Positions 48,011-59,706 of a DNA stretch of 64,000 bases are shown here, one piece after another. Location of the stretch: positions 1 through 64,000 of the forward strand of contig NZ_JAUSZJ010000002.1 of the NCBI RefSeq assembly GCF_030817475.1, in the 5' to 3' direction. The DNA comes from Streptomyces sp. V2I9 (lineage in GTDB: Bacteria > Actinomycetota > Actinomycetes > Streptomycetales > Streptomycetaceae). A program made the position numbers and the translations under genes. Position 1 is the first letter of the stretch, and each line of letters begins with the position of its first letter. Below the pieces are notes generated by a model. The model was given only the letters and a program-made list of their open reading frames with translations. It ran no database searches and had not been told where the DNA came from.

Positions 48011-49474
48011 ATGCCGTCCCCCCTCTTCGCGGACCGCCCCGCACCACAGCTTCCCGCGCATGACGCCGTCGACGCCCTGATCCAGCGAACGCGCCGACTG
48101 CGCGGGGACATGGACACCGTGCGGCGCGACGCCGCTCTGCTCGACGAGGACGACCCCCAGCAGCGATGGCAGCGAGCCCTGTGCGAGCTGGCCGTGCGCC
48201 ATCTGGACAACCTCGGCGAGAACCTGGGCAGGCTGAGGGCAGGACTGCCCGCACTGCCCGCGCCGGACGCCGAGCACTCGGAACACGGGGATACCGAGGA
48301 CTCGGGACGCGGGGACGACACGGGCCCGGACGTTCCGGGCGCCGGTTCCCTGCCGAACCGGGTGGGCAGCGCCGAATGGAACCTCCTCACCGACGAGTGC
48401 ACCTGGTCGGACGAGCTGTACGAGATCTTCGGGAGGCCCCCCGGCTCCGCCCCCCTCTCCCTCGACGACCTGCCGTCCGTGCTGGTGCCGGAGGACCAGC
48501 CGGTGCTGACCGCCATGGTCACCGGCTGCCTCGTCGACAGCCGGCCGATGGACGGCGAGTTCCGCATCGTGCGACCCGACGGCCGCACCCGCACCCTGCA
48601 CATGACGGGCGAGCCGGTCCTCGACACCGACGGCTGCACCGCCTCGATGTGGGCGGTGCTGCGGGACGTCAGCGAGCTGCGGCGCAGCGAACGGGCCGTG
48701 GACCGCAGCGGCGCGTCGGTGCGGCGCGCGCAGCACATCGAGCGCACCGAGCGCCGGATGGCCGTGGAACTCCAGGAGTCCGTCCTTCCCCCCTGGCGTG
48801 GATCACTGCGTCTCCCCCGGCAGGGCCCGGGCGCCCTGGACGTTGCCGCCCACTACCTCCCCTCCGGATCGAGCGGGCTCATCGGCGGTGACTGGTACGA
48901 CGCGATGGAGCTTCCGGACGGGCGCACCCTGCTCACCGTCGGCGACCTCACCGGGCACGGCATCCCCGCCACCTCCGGAATGGCGATGATGCTGGGCGCC
49001 CTGCGCGCCCTCGCCGTCGCCGGCATCGAACCGGGCACGTTGATGGGGCACCTGAACCAGGTGCTGGAGACGTCGATACAGCCCGCGTCGGGCAGCGCCC
49101 TGTGCTGCCGCTTCGACCCCGAGACCTCCCTTCTCTCGTGGGCGCAGGCCGGACACCCCGCGCCACTGCTGTTCCGCCACGGTTCGGGACGGCTCCTCCC
49201 GCCGCCGGACGGCATGCTGCTCGGCGCCGCCTCCCGCGTCCCGTACGAGCAGGACGAGATGCGGTTGTTCCCCGGTGACGTGCTCGTCCTGCACACCGGC
49301 GGCCTGGCGCGAGGCGGCGCCAGGGGTGCGGGCCCGGAGGCGCTGCTCGCCCTCGCCCCCCGGTTCTCGGAGGCCCGTACGGCACAGGAATGCGTCCGCG
49401 GCGTCGTCGAGGTGTTCGGCGGGGCCGAGCGCCGGGAAGACGCGTGTGTGCTGGTGGCCCGCGTCGGGGCGTGA
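48011..49474 (+). CDS. PAS-domain PP2C/SpoIIE-type phosphatase
   Basis: A 487-residue signalling protein. The N-terminal 85 residues are helical ([20 protein letters not shown]). Residues 120-225 form a PAS fold ([35 protein letters not shown]). Residues 260-487 are a SpoIIE phosphatase with metal ligands in [16 protein letters not shown] and EDACVLVA. Such enzymes dephosphorylate anti-sigma-factor antagonists. The histidine-kinase-like ATPase domain often fused in Streptomyces is absent. The start ATG 48011 lies downstream of two palindromes. The partner antagonist is not encoded nearby. Confidence 0.88.
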   Translation: MPSPLFADRPAPQLPAHDAVDALIQRTRRLRGDMDTVRRDAALLDEDDPQQRWQRALCELAVRHLDNLGENLGRLRAGLPALPAPDAEHSEHGDTEDSGRGDDTGPDVPGAGSLPNRVGSAEWNLLTDECTWSDELYEIFGRPPGSAPLSLDDLPSVLVPEDQPVLTAMVTGCLVDSRPMDGEFRIVRPDGRTRTLHMTGEPVLDTDGCTASMWAVLRDVSELRRSERAVDRSGASVRRAQHIERTERRMAVELQESVLPPWRGSLRLPRQGPGALDVAAHYLPSGSSGLIGGDWYDAMELPDGRTLLTVGDLTGHGIPATSGMAMMLGALRALAVAGIEPGTLMGHLNQVLETSIQPASGSALCCRFDPETSLLSWAQAGHPAPLLFRHGSGRLLPPPDGMLLGAASRVPYEQDEMRLFPGDVLVLHTGGLARGGARGAGPEALLALAPRFSEARTAQECVRGVVEVFGGAERREDACVLVARVGA

Positions 49475-49504
49475 GGGAGCGCGGACCGGCGCGGCGGGGC
49501 AGGG

Positions 49505-50995
49505 TCAGATCTCGGTGCCCTTGGCCTTCTTCCGGCTCGGCGGCATCGAGTGCTCGATCTGCTCACGCAGGTCCTGGACGCCGACATGTCCGGCGAACTG
49601 GCCGGTGAGCCGGTACATCTCGCGGAGCCGGTCCCAGGTGCGGTGCGAGGAGGTCTCCCCCATCGACACCAGCGCGAGCCGGGCGTAGCGGTCGGCCTGC
49701 TCGGGGTCGTTGGCGATGAAGCAGGCCGATGCGAGCGAGATGTAGTCGAAGATCTTCGACCGCTGGCGATCGTTGGCCCGCAGCTCCAGCGCCTGCTTGG
49801 CGTGGCGCTGGGCGATGACGGCGGCGCTGCGGTCGTGCTCGGCCAGCGTGCGGAAGGCGAGCGCCTGCATGCCGTGCAGGTCGGCCTCGTCGAACATCTG
49901 CATCCAACTCGGCGCGGGCACATCGCCCTTGTCCGAAGTGAACAGTTCCTCGGCCTCGCCGAGAGTACGCCGCATGGCCTGCCCCCGGCCCATCGACGCC
50001 TGCGCCCATGCCTCGATGGTGCGCAGCATCGCCTGTGTACGGGGCAGGGTCTCCTCGCCCGAGCCGGACTTGGCGAGCTTCATCAGGTCGAGTGCGTCGT
50101 CCGGCCGGCCGAGGTGCACCATCTGGCGGGCCGCGCGCGACAGTGCTTCTCCGGCGCGCGGCCGGTCGCCGCCCTCGCGCGCCGCGTGGGCGGCGATGAC
50201 GAAGTACTTCTGGGCGGTGGGTTCGAGGCCGACGTCGTGGGACATCCAGCCTGCCAGGACGGCGAGGTTGGCGGCGACGCCCCACAGGCGGCGCTGGAGG
50301 TGGTCGGGGTGGCGGTAGGCGAGCATGCCGCCCACCTCGTTGAGCTGGCCCACGACCGCCTTGCGCTGGAGTCCGCCGCCGCGGGAGGCGTCCCAGGCAC
50401 GGAACACCTCGACGGAGTGCTCCAGGGCCTCGATCTCCTCGGAGCCGACCGGCGCCGCCTCGTACCGGTCGGAACCGGCGGCATCGGCGTGCGCGGGAGT
50501 GTTGGCATGGGGAGCTTCGGCCGCCGGGGCGGGGGCGTTGCGGAGCCAGTCGTACAGGGGGCCGGCGATGGTTGATCCGGCGGTGAGCGCGGCGCCCGCA
50601 CTCACCAAGCCGCGTCGGTTGAGCATGAGGTCCATTCCCGTGAATTCGGTGAGGACCGCTGCCGTCCGCTCGGGCGCCCACGGCAGTTGATCGGGATTGT
50701 CGTCCGTCCCGGAGTCACGCCGTTTCCCCACACGCCCGCGTCGGCCGAACCCGAGGTCCTCGATGGTCACGACACGGCCGAGCCGCTCGGTGAACAGAGC
50801 CGCCAGCACTTCGGGCACGGGATCACGGGGGGACTCCCCCATATCGATCCAGCGCCTGACGCGCGAGGTGTCGGTCGCCAGCTGTGGGTGGCCCATGGCC
50901 GCCGCCTGCCGGTTCACCAGTCTCGCGAGTTCGCCCTTGGACCAGCCGGCCAGGCCGAACAGGTCAGAAAGGCGGGTGTTGGGTTCTCCGGTCAC
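49505..50995 (-). CDS. nsdA: NsdA-like regulator of development and antibiotic production
   Basis: A protein of about 496 residues resembling NsdA of S. coelicolor, a negative regulator of differentiation and antibiotic synthesis. The N-terminus NTRLSDLFGLAGWSKGELAR and the following RRWIDMGESPRDPVPEVLAA form a helix-turn-helix-like region. LMLNRRGLVSAGAALTAGST is a hydrophobic segment. The rest is TPR-like (VVGQLNEVGGMLAYRHPDHL, ALSRAARQMVHLGRPDDALD). GTG 50995 begins the family sequence (TGEPNTRLSD); a GTG at 51028 is also in frame. It is divergent from the phosphotransferase gene. Identification is from memory of the family. Confidence 0.75.
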   Translation of the reverse strand: MTGEPNTRLSDLFGLAGWSKGELARLVNRQAAAMGHPQLATDTSRVRRWIDMGESPRDPVPEVLAALFTERLGRVVTIEDLGFGRRGRVGKRRDSGTDDNPDQLPWAPERTAAVLTEFTGMDLMLNRRGLVSAGAALTAGSTIAGPLYDWLRNAPAPAAEAPHANTPAHADAAGSDRYEAAPVGSEEIEALEHSVEVFRAWDASRGGGLQRKAVVGQLNEVGGMLAYRHPDHLQRRLWGVAANLAVLAGWMSHDVGLEPTAQKYFVIAAHAAREGGDRPRAGEALSRAARQMVHLGRPDDALDLMKLAKSGSGEETLPRTQAMLRTIEAWAQASMGRGQAMRRTLGEAEELFTSDKGDVPAPSWMQMFDEADLHGMQALAFRTLAEHDRSAAVIAQRHAKQALELRANDRQRSKIFDYISLASACFIANDPEQADRYARLALVSMGETSSHRTWDRLREMYRLTGQFAGHVGVQDLREQIEHSMPPSRKKAKGTEI

Positions 50996-51226
50996 GTCAA
51001 GCCCCCAGGTTCTCGGCTGACTTGACACTAACCCCTGGTCAGACGCGCAGTGCCAATTCGCCAGGGTTCGCCAGGGTCCGCCAGATGGTCTGCCACCCGT
51101 GACCCGTTGTCAGGTAGGAGTGCGCCACCCCGTCCGGCAGCCCTCGGTACTCCCCAGGGTGCCGACCGGCCGTCGGCCGGGCTGGCGCACGTATCTTGTC
51201 GGCGCACGAAGGGATCTGTCTCGCCC

Positions 51227-52363
51227 ATGTACACAGCATCGTCCTCCGTGTCCGCCCCGCCCCGTCCGCTCCGCCCCCTGGGCGCGAGCGGCGGGCCCTA
51301 TCTCGCTCCTCACGCCGGCGCACCGGCGCAGGGTCCGGGCCGGGCCCGCCGGGCCGCGGGGCCGGGCGGGGGCCCCCTCAGCGGAAGGATCGACCTTTCC
51401 GGGCCCCAGGGGGCGCAGGTGCGGATGGCGATCGCCTCCGTGCAGCGCGTCTGCCCCGAGTTCAACCCGGTTCAGGTACTGCGCCGCAGCGGACGTTCGG
51501 TCCTGATCGTCGGGACGACCGGGCGGGCCACCGCCGTGGCGAAGTGTTTACTGGACCACTCGCCGGCGTGGACCGAGCGGTTCCGGCACGAAATAGCGGC
51601 GTACCGCGCGTTCGTCCGGCACCGCCCCCCGGTGCGGGCGCCCCGGCTGATCGCGGCGGACCCGGAGAACTGCACGCTGGTGATCGAACGGATGCCCGGC
51701 CGGGTCGCCGCCCTCACCCGCCATCCGGCGGAGGCGCCGCCGCGGGCCGACATCCGTGCCGCGCTGGGGGCGATCAGCCGGGTGAACGCCTGGCGGCCGC
51801 CGCCCGGTCTGTTCGAGGCGCCACTGGACTACGCCTCGCGGATCGCGCGCTACCACGAGCTGGGCCTGTTCACGGACCGCGACTTCGACGACCTCCAGAA
51901 ACTGCTGCACGGTCTGGCCCACGCGAGCGGCCGACAGGGCATGGGACAGTTCTGCCACGGGGACGCCCTGCTCTCGAACATCCTGCTGTCGCCGACCGGG
52001 CCGGTGCTCGTGGACTGGGAGCACGCCGGGTGGTATCTGCCGGGCTACGACCTGGCGACCCTGTGGGCGGTACTGGGCGACGCCCCGGTGGCGCGGCGCC
52101 AGATCAGTCAGCTGGCCCAGTCCAGGGGCCCGGCCGCGCGGGACGCGTTCCTGGTGAACCTGATGCTGGTGCTGACCCGCGAGATCCGGAATTACGAAAC
52201 GGCGGTCCAGCGCACCATGCGCGAGGCTCCCTCGGCGGGTGCCGGGTCCGAACGTCCCGGCGTGCTCTCCTCGGGCGAGGAGCAGCGACTGCTGCTGCGC
52301 AGGCTCCACGACGACTGCGCCATGGCGCGGCGGGCCGTGCGGGCGGCGGTCGGCACCCGCTGA
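51227..52363 (+). CDS. APH-family phosphotransferase
   Basis: A 378-residue kinase-like protein. After a disordered Pro/Gly-rich N-terminus, the APH fold begins ([40 protein letters not shown]). The catalytic loop is [14 protein letters not shown] (HGDxxxxN) and the metal-binding Asp is in [10 protein letters not shown]. It could phosphorylate a small molecule, but no substrate can be named. ATG 51227 is preferred among several in-frame codons. It is divergent from nsdA with 230 bp between them. Confidence 0.82.
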   Translation: MYTASSSVSAPPRPLRPLGASGGPYLAPHAGAPAQGPGRARRAAGPGGGPLSGRIDLSGPQGAQVRMAIASVQRVCPEFNPVQVLRRSGRSVLIVGTTGRATAVAKCLLDHSPAWTERFRHEIAAYRAFVRHRPPVRAPRLIAADPENCTLVIERMPGRVAALTRHPAEAPPRADIRAALGAISRVNAWRPPPGLFEAPLDYASRIARYHELGLFTDRDFDDLQKLLHGLAHASGRQGMGQFCHGDALLSNILLSPTGPVLVDWEHAGWYLPGYDLATLWAVLGDAPVARRQISQLAQSRGPAARDAFLVNLMLVLTREIRNYETAVQRTMREAPSAGAGSERPGVLSSGEEQRLLLRRLHDDCAMARRAVRAAVGTR

Positions 52364-52456
52364 GCCGGAACGGCGCGGGGACGGGGCGAGGGGAGCGCCG
52401 GACGCCGAGGCGGGACGAGAGGAACAGGGCGGGCCAGGGGCCCGTCCGCCGAAGAC

Positions 52457-52533
52457 CACAGTGACCTGACCACTGTGAGGACACAGCGCGCTGCGGGACC
52501 GGTGCCGACACACCGGGTCCCGCAGCGCGCTGT
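52457..52533 (+). terminator. tandem hairpins downstream of the phosphotransferase gene
   Basis: A short inverted repeat CACAGTG/CACTGTG (52457-52463 with 52471-52477) is followed by a perfect 18-bp stem ACAGCGCGCTGCGGGACC/GGTCCCGCAGCGCGCTGT (52483-52500 with 52516-52533). The second is one of the strongest hairpins in the window. Confidence 0.85.
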
Positions 52534-52877
52534 CGTGCGTTCCGTGACGGATTGCTGACCCTGTGCCGTTCCGGGGTCCTCCAGGGGTGAGGCCCGCCAC
52601 GAGACCCACGTCACCTACGACCGCGGGTAGGGGAGGCGAACACCCTCGTGCGGCGTAACGAACCATCCGTTTGGCTCACGAATTGGACATATAACGATGA
52701 AGAGTAGTAAAGGCGGTCATTGCTTCCTATGCCGGTGCCCGCTAACCATGGATTCCGGCAGGCACCGAGTACGAGCCGACGTCGATCGCCCACCGGCGGA
52801 CGCGGTACGGACGACCCGGTTGCGGCCGACGCGGCGCGAAGGCCGCGAAGCCCGTCCCCCATAGGAAGAGCTCACGC
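52534..52877 (+). promoter_or_regulatory. promoter and long leader of the transglycosylase gene
   Basis: This 344-bp gap has an A/T-rich island. TTGGAC at 52683-52688 and TAGTAA at 52705-52710, 16 bp apart, form a plausible promoter about 165 bp before the start codon. The remaining leader is G/C-rich. I looked for a c-di-AMP (ydaO) riboswitch, common before Streptomyces cell-wall hydrolase genes, and could not match its conserved blocks. Confidence 0.45.
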
Positions 52878-53543
52878 ATGCCCCGCATCTCCACCCTGCG
52901 CATCACCCGCTCGCACAAGATCGCCACCGCCGTGCTCGTCGCGGCCGGTTCCGTCACCGCCATAGCAGCCACCGGCGGTCCGAGTGAAGCGCAGACCTCC
53001 GCGGTCCGGTCCTCCGTCTCCGTGGAGCCGGTCGCCGCGGCGGGCATCCCCACGGCGAAGGACGCGGCCGAGAAGGCCGCGGAGCAGAAGGCCGCCAAGG
53101 ACGCCGCCGCGAAGAAGGCCGCCGACCGCGCGGCCGCCCGGAAGGACGCCGAGCAGGCGCGTTCCGAGAAGCAGGCCGCCAACCGCTCCACCGAGCGCAA
53201 GGCCGTCACGCCGAAGAAGTTCGCGGACAACCTCGACGGCTGGATCCGCGAGTCGCTCGACATCATGAAGAAGAAGAACATCCCCGGTTCCTACGAGGGG
53301 CTGCACCGCAACATCATGCGGGAGTCCAGCGGCAATCCGAACGCCGTCAACGACTGGGACATCAACGCGCGCAACGGCATCCCCTCCAAGGGCCTGCTCC
53401 AGGTGATCCAGCCCACCTTCGACGCCTACCACGTCAAGGGCACCCCGAAGAAGCTCACCGACCCGGTCGCCAACATCACGGCCGCCGCGAACTATGCCGC
53501 CGACCGGTACGGCTCGATCGACAACGTCGACTCCGCGTACTGA
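52878..53543 (+). CDS. secreted lytic transglycosylase (SLT-domain) with Ala/Lys-rich linker
   Basis: A 221-residue exported protein. The signal peptide (RITRSHKIATAVLVAAGSVT, then AIAATGG) is followed by a charged Ala/Lys/Asp coiled-coil linker (residues 55-110). The SLT domain reads GLHRNIMRESSGNPNAVNDW with catalytic Glu in MRESSG, then SKGLLQVIQPTFDAYHVKG and ITAAANYAADRYGSIDNV. It cleaves peptidoglycan glycan strands outside the cell. ATG 52878 follows GGAAGAG. Similar proteins are abundant in the Streptomyces secretome. Confidence 0.9.
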   Translation: MPRISTLRITRSHKIATAVLVAAGSVTAIAATGGPSEAQTSAVRSSVSVEPVAAAGIPTAKDAAEKAAEQKAAKDAAAKKAADRAAARKDAEQARSEKQAANRSTERKAVTPKKFADNLDGWIRESLDIMKKKNIPGSYEGLHRNIMRESSGNPNAVNDWDINARNGIPSKGLLQVIQPTFDAYHVKGTPKKLTDPVANITAAANYAADRYGSIDNVDSAY

Positions 53544-53664
53544 GTCACCCTCGGGGCCCCACCGGCGTGAAGCCCCTGAGCGACCGCCTTCCGAGCACGC
53601 ACATGCAATAACGCGATGATGTGACTAATCGCCGTCGTGCGTGCTCCGTATGGCCGAAGGGTAG

Positions 53665-55944
<2,280 letters not shown>

Positions 55945-56191
55945 CTTCTCGCGGGGCCCGCAGGAGTGCGGCCCGTCGGGAGGACCTCCCGGCGGGCCGC
56001 GGCCGGATTCGCGGGCCGGGCGCGTGGAACGCTGTCCGAGCGGACCGGGGCGCCGTACGGCCCCGGACTCCGCGGCCCTGGGCGGGTTCCGGTGAGCGGC
56101 CCCTGGAGAGCAGCCGGAGCGGCGGCGTCGTGGGCCCCGGAGCGCCGAGCACCGGGCCGCCGCCCGCCGAAGAACCGCCGGGCAGGAGAAC

Positions 56192-56217
56192 GGCCGCCCG
56201 GACGGATCCGGACGGCC
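56192..56217. terminator. hairpin between convergent genes
   Basis: GGCCGCCCGGA and TCCGGACGGCC (56192-56202 with 56207-56217) form an 11-bp stem with one mismatch and a 4-nt loop. It lies just beyond the stop at 56233 of the minus-strand gene, inside the 288-bp gap after geoA. Confidence 0.7.
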
Positions 56218-56232
56218 TTGCGCGCGTGGGTC

Positions 56233-56742
56233 TCAGCCCTGCTGGAACAGCTCTGCGGGCAGGGGCTTGAGCAGCGTGTACAGATCGTCGGTGATCGGCC
56301 GGTCCCAACTGGCGATGGTCACCAGGACGCCGTCGCTGCGGTCGAACTGGACGCAGGAGATACGGCTCTCGGAGAGCTTGATGCGGTGGACGATCAGCAG
56401 GTTGTCGCCCTGCATGACGGGGACGTCCTCGGAGCTGACGACCTCGACCGGCTCGTCGTTCTCCAGGGCGAGCAGCAGCTGGGCCACCTCGAAGGGGACC
56501 TGACCCTCCTCGGTCTCGCGGGCGGGCGAACCTTCCGGGAGGTTGCCGATGATCATCGCCGGGCCCCGGCCGCCGTACAGGTCGTAGCGGAGGAAGACGC
56601 CCTGGCAGCTGCCGTCGGGCGCGGGGAGCAGGCCGGCGCCGAGGTTGCCGGGCCAGTCACCGGGGTCCATGGCCAGGACGTCGAAGTCCGGGCCCGCGGG
56701 TGTTGCGGCGCTACGGCGGCGGAGGAAGGACATGCCGCCCAT
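56233..56742 (-). CDS. conserved Streptomyces hypothetical protein
   Basis: A protein of 166-169 residues (starts ATG 56742 or ATG 56733, the latter giving MSFLRRRSAATPAGPDFDVL). Conserved-looking segments are VLAMDPGDWPGNLGAGLLPA, GRGPAMIIGNLPEGSPA and ISCVQFDRSDGVLVTIASWD. It is predicted soluble and mostly beta. I recall near-identical proteins in other Streptomyces, all unannotated. It stands alone. Confidence 0.75.
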   Translation of the reverse strand: MGGMSFLRRRSAATPAGPDFDVLAMDPGDWPGNLGAGLLPAPDGSCQGVFLRYDLYGGRGPAMIIGNLPEGSPARETEEGQVPFEVAQLLLALENDEPVEVVSSEDVPVMQGDNLLIVHRIKLSESRISCVQFDRSDGVLVTIASWDRPITDDLYTLLKPLPAELFQQG

Positions 56743-56880
56743 GGTACGTGTCCCGGCTCACGTCGCGGAGCCGGGCCCGGAGCCCCGGCGGCGGGCCGGG
56801 GGTGCGCTCCTTCCCGGCGGGAGCAGGGTCTCCGTTCCCGCGAGCCCCGTGGCGAGCCCGGCCGTATCGCCCGGCGCGGC
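56743..56880. other. 5' flank of the PadR remnant
   Basis: This interval lies between the conserved hypothetical gene and the first recognisable PadR-like codons. Its frames show no family similarity, so the missing PadR N-terminus is probably deleted rather than shifted. Confidence 0.4.
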
Positions 56881-57100
56881 CACGTCTCGTTCCGCTACTC
56901 CCACGGCTACCGGCTCAGCCCCGGCACGCTGTAATTGACCCCGCACCGGCTGGAGGCGGACGCGCTGTCGGTCTCCGGGCAGCGGGGCGTCGGCGGCCGC
57001 ACCCGGCGGGTCCACCGGGCGACCGATGCCGGGAGGAAGGCCCTGGACGAGGACCGCCGGGCGCTCAGGGAGCTGGCGCGCGAGGTGCTGGGGGGGCGAC
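56881..57100 (+). pseudogene. PadR-family regulator remnant
   Basis: The frame beginning near 56881 reads FRYSHGYRLSPGTL, then a TAA at 56932-56934 where intact PadR proteins have the Tyr of GTLYPTLHRLE. It continues as PHRLEADALSVSGQRGVGGR and TRRVHRATDAGRKALDEDRR, followed by RALREL. The part before FRYSH, including most of the first helices, is not found upstream. It is therefore a truncated gene with a nonsense codon. It lies beside, and converges on, the APC permease gene. Confidence 0.7.
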
Positions 57101-57123
57101 GCGGCTCCGTGGCACCGGGCCGG

Positions 57124-58395
57124 TCATGCCCGGCGTGCGGCCACCACACGCCGTACCCCGTGGACGGCGGCGCCGAGAGCCAGGACCGCGGAACCCTGCA
57201 CCACCGAGGAGACCGGGAGGGCGAACGCCAGGACGAGGCAGCCGGCCAGCCCGAGGACCGGGATCGCCCTGGCCGGGCGGCCCTCGTCCGGAGCGAGGGT
57301 CCAGGCGGAGGCGTTGGCGACGGCGTAGTACGCCAGGACGCCGAACGACGAGAACCCGATCGCCCCGCGCACGTCCCCGGTCGCGGCGACCACGGCCACC
57401 ACGGCACCCACCAGGAGCTCGGCCCGGTGCGGCACCGCGAACCTCGGGTGGACCGCGGCCAGGCCGTGGGGCAGGTGCCGGTCGCGGGCCATGGCCAGCG
57501 TGGTGCGCGAGACGCCCAGGATCAGCGCGAGCAGCGAGCCGAGCGCGGCCACCGCCCCTCCCGCGCGCACCACCGGCACCAGCCAGTCGGCGCCGGCCGC
57601 CCGGACCGCGTCCGAGAGGGGCGCGGCGGCGTGTGCCAGCCCCTGCGGGCCGAGGACGCTCAGCACGGACACGCCGACGACGGCGTAGACAGCCAGGGTG
57701 ATGCCGAGCGCGAGAGCGATGGAGCGGGGGATGGTGCGCCGCGGGTCGCGGACCTCCTCGCCGAGCGTGGCGATGCGGGCGTATCCGGCGAAGGCGAAGA
57801 ACAGCAGTCCCGCCGCCTGGAGCACCCCGCCAAAGGTCGCGTCGCCCCCGACGGCGAGCCGGGCCGCGTCCGACGCGGACGAGGTGAGGGAGGCGACCAC
57901 CACGGCGGCGAGCACCGCCAGGACCACGGCCACGATCACGCGGGTCAGCAGCGCCGACTTCTGCACCCCCGCGTAGTTCACCGCGGTCAGCGCCACCACC
58001 GCGGCGACCGCGACCGCGTGCTCCTGGCCGGGCCATGCGTACGAGCCCACCGTGAGGGCCATGGCCGCACAGGAAGCGGTCTTGCCGACCACGAAGGCCC
58101 ACCCGGCGAGGTAGCCCCAGAAGTCACCGAGCCGTTCGCGGCCGTAGACATAGGTGCCGCCCGAGGCCGGGTAGCGGGCGGCGAGCCGGGCGGAGGAGGT
58201 GGCGTTGCAGTACGCGACCACCGCGGCCAGGGCCAGGCTGATCAGCAGCCCGGAACCCGCCGCGCGCGCGGCGGGTGCGAGCGCGGCGAAGATCCCCGCG
58301 CCGATCATCGACCCCAGGCCGATCACCACGGCGTCGGACAGCCCCAGCCGCCGTCGCAACTCCTGCGGCCCGGCTTCCGCCGATCGCTTGCTCAT
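57124..58395 (-). CDS. APC-family amino-acid permease
   Basis: A 423-residue transporter with about 12 transmembrane helices. The first helix carries the APC signature GLSDAVVIGLGSMIGAGIFA, followed by YPASGGTYVYGRERLGDFWG, then YAGVQKSALLTRVIVAVVLA and LFFAFAGYARIATLGEEVRD, all typical of the cationic or basic amino-acid transporter branch. ATG 58395 follows GAGGAGTGAG and is preferred over 58416. Substrate uncertain. Confidence 0.88.
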   Translation of the reverse strand: MSKRSAEAGPQELRRRLGLSDAVVIGLGSMIGAGIFAALAPAARAAGSGLLISLALAAVVAYCNATSSARLAARYPASGGTYVYGRERLGDFWGYLAGWAFVVGKTASCAAMALTVGSYAWPGQEHAVAVAAVVALTAVNYAGVQKSALLTRVIVAVVLAVLAAVVVASLTSSASDAARLAVGGDATFGGVLQAAGLLFFAFAGYARIATLGEEVRDPRRTIPRSIALALGITLAVYAVVGVSVLSVLGPQGLAHAAAPLSDAVRAAGADWLVPVVRAGGAVAALGSLLALILGVSRTTLAMARDRHLPHGLAAVHPRFAVPHRAELLVGAVVAVVAATGDVRGAIGFSSFGVLAYYAVANASAWTLAPDEGRPARAIPVLGLAGCLVLAFALPVSSVVQGSAVLALGAAVHGVRRVVAARRA

Positions 58396-58530
58396 GAACT
58401 CACTCCTCGGCGACACGGCACACCTCTTGCGGCAACCGATACCGGAAGATATACGAGCCGGGTGCGCCCCTCCGACGCATCGCGTCGGGCGTTCGGCCCC
58501 GCCGGAGCCTTTTCCCCGGACGGGACAGGG

Positions 58531-59503
58531 TCAGGCGAGGCCGAACTCCCGGATCGCGGCGAGGAATTCCTCCGGCCGGTCCGTGTGGATCAGGTGTCCG
58601 GCATCGATGGTGACCGAAGCGGCGTTCGGCAGCGCTCGGACCAGCTGCGCGAGTTGCCCCTGGTCGATGTGGCTGGTGGGGCCGCCGCCACCGTACGGGC
58701 GAAGGCTCCCGCGTCGTCCAGCCAGGGGAAGTGGCCGGCTCCCGGCTGGACCGTGAACTCGGCCTCGGGGAAGAGCGCGGCCAGCTCCGCGGCCCGGTGC
58801 GGACTCGGATGGCCGTCGTACTCCCCGGCGAGCACGGGGGCGGTGACCTGGCGCAGGGCGGCGGCCGTGGCGGCGGGGTCGAAGGCCCCCTCCTCCGCGT
58901 ACCGTTCGCGCGCCTCGGCGTTGGTCTGTCCGGCGGATGCCCCGGCGTGGGCGCGGGCCGCCTCGTCCCAGCGGCCGTAGGTGAGCGGCCGGACGGCCGG
59001 CCACAGCTCGGCGAAGGGTCCGCCGGCGAGCAGGGCCTCCTGGGCGGCCCGCGCCTGCGGATACCAGGTCTCGTCGCGGCGCAGTTCGGCGGCTTCACGC
59101 AGGTCCTGGTCGGTCACCTCGATGCCCACGGCCCGGACGCCGGGCGTCACCAGGGTCAGGGTCCGCAGCCGTTCCGGGTGGCGGGCCGCGTACAGCAGGG
59201 CCAGGTACGCCCCGGCGGAGTGGGCCAGTACGTCGATCCGGTCGAGGCCCAGGTGGGTGCGCAGGGCCTCCACATCGTCGAGGAGGCGGTCGCAGCGGTA
59301 GGTCGAGGGGCCCTCGGGCACACCGGATCCGCCGGTGCCGCGCAGGTCCAGCAGGACGAGCTGCCGACGGGCGGCAAGCCCTCCGAGGTCCCCGAGTACG
59401 CGCTCGCCCGCATCGGTCCGCCGGGCAGGCAGATCAGTGGCTCCCCCTCCCCCACCAGACGGTAGGCGAGCGGGGTCGTGTCGTACGCGGAGAAGATCGG
59501 CAT
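58531..59503 (-). pseudogene. alpha/beta hydrolase, frameshifted and fused to a second hydrolase tail
   Basis: The ATG at 59503 starts MPIFSAYDTTPLAYRLVGEG and LICLPGGPMRASAY. At about 59395 the similarity moves to another frame (LGDLGGLAARRQLVLLDLRG, LAHSAGAYLALLYAARHPER), which is explained by one missing C after the Tyr codon. That frame carries the nucleophile AHSAG and ends near PGAGHFPWLDDAGAFARTVA. A third frame then gives SHIDQGQLAQLVRALPNAAS and AGHLIHTDRPEEFLAAIREF, which looks like the C-terminus of a different alpha/beta hydrolase. So the locus has one point frameshift and one deletion joining two genes. Confidence 0.7.
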
Positions 59504-59629
59504 GCGCCCCATCCGAACAGCACCCTGTGGGCCCGCGCACCGGACTTCGCCGCCGTCGGATCGGCCGCGCGGCCCGCCCGCCTCTTGCCCGCACCCCCCC
59601 GGCCGCCTGCGTTACTGCTCCCAGCGAGG

Positions 59630-59649
59630 GCGACCGAATGATCGGTCGC
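59630..59649. promoter_or_regulatory. TetR-type operator upstream of paaK
   Basis: GCGACCGA and TCGGTCGC flank ATGA, a perfect 8-bp-arm inverted repeat located 58-77 bp before the paaK ATG. The form CGACCGA-n4-TCGGTCG is common for TetR-family repressors of phenylacetate and fatty-acid genes. No tetR gene is adjacent in this window. Confidence 0.65.
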
Positions 59650-59706
59650 TTCGGCGGCGACCTGCTTGTCGCCCGAATGTCTCCTGTGCTGGAAGGAAGG
59701 GTCCTG

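Noticed and set aside
52534..52877. c-di-AMP (ydaO-type) riboswitch before the transglycosylase gene
   Set aside because: The gene type and leader length are suggestive, but I could not find the conserved blocks of the motif. A covariance-model search would settle it.
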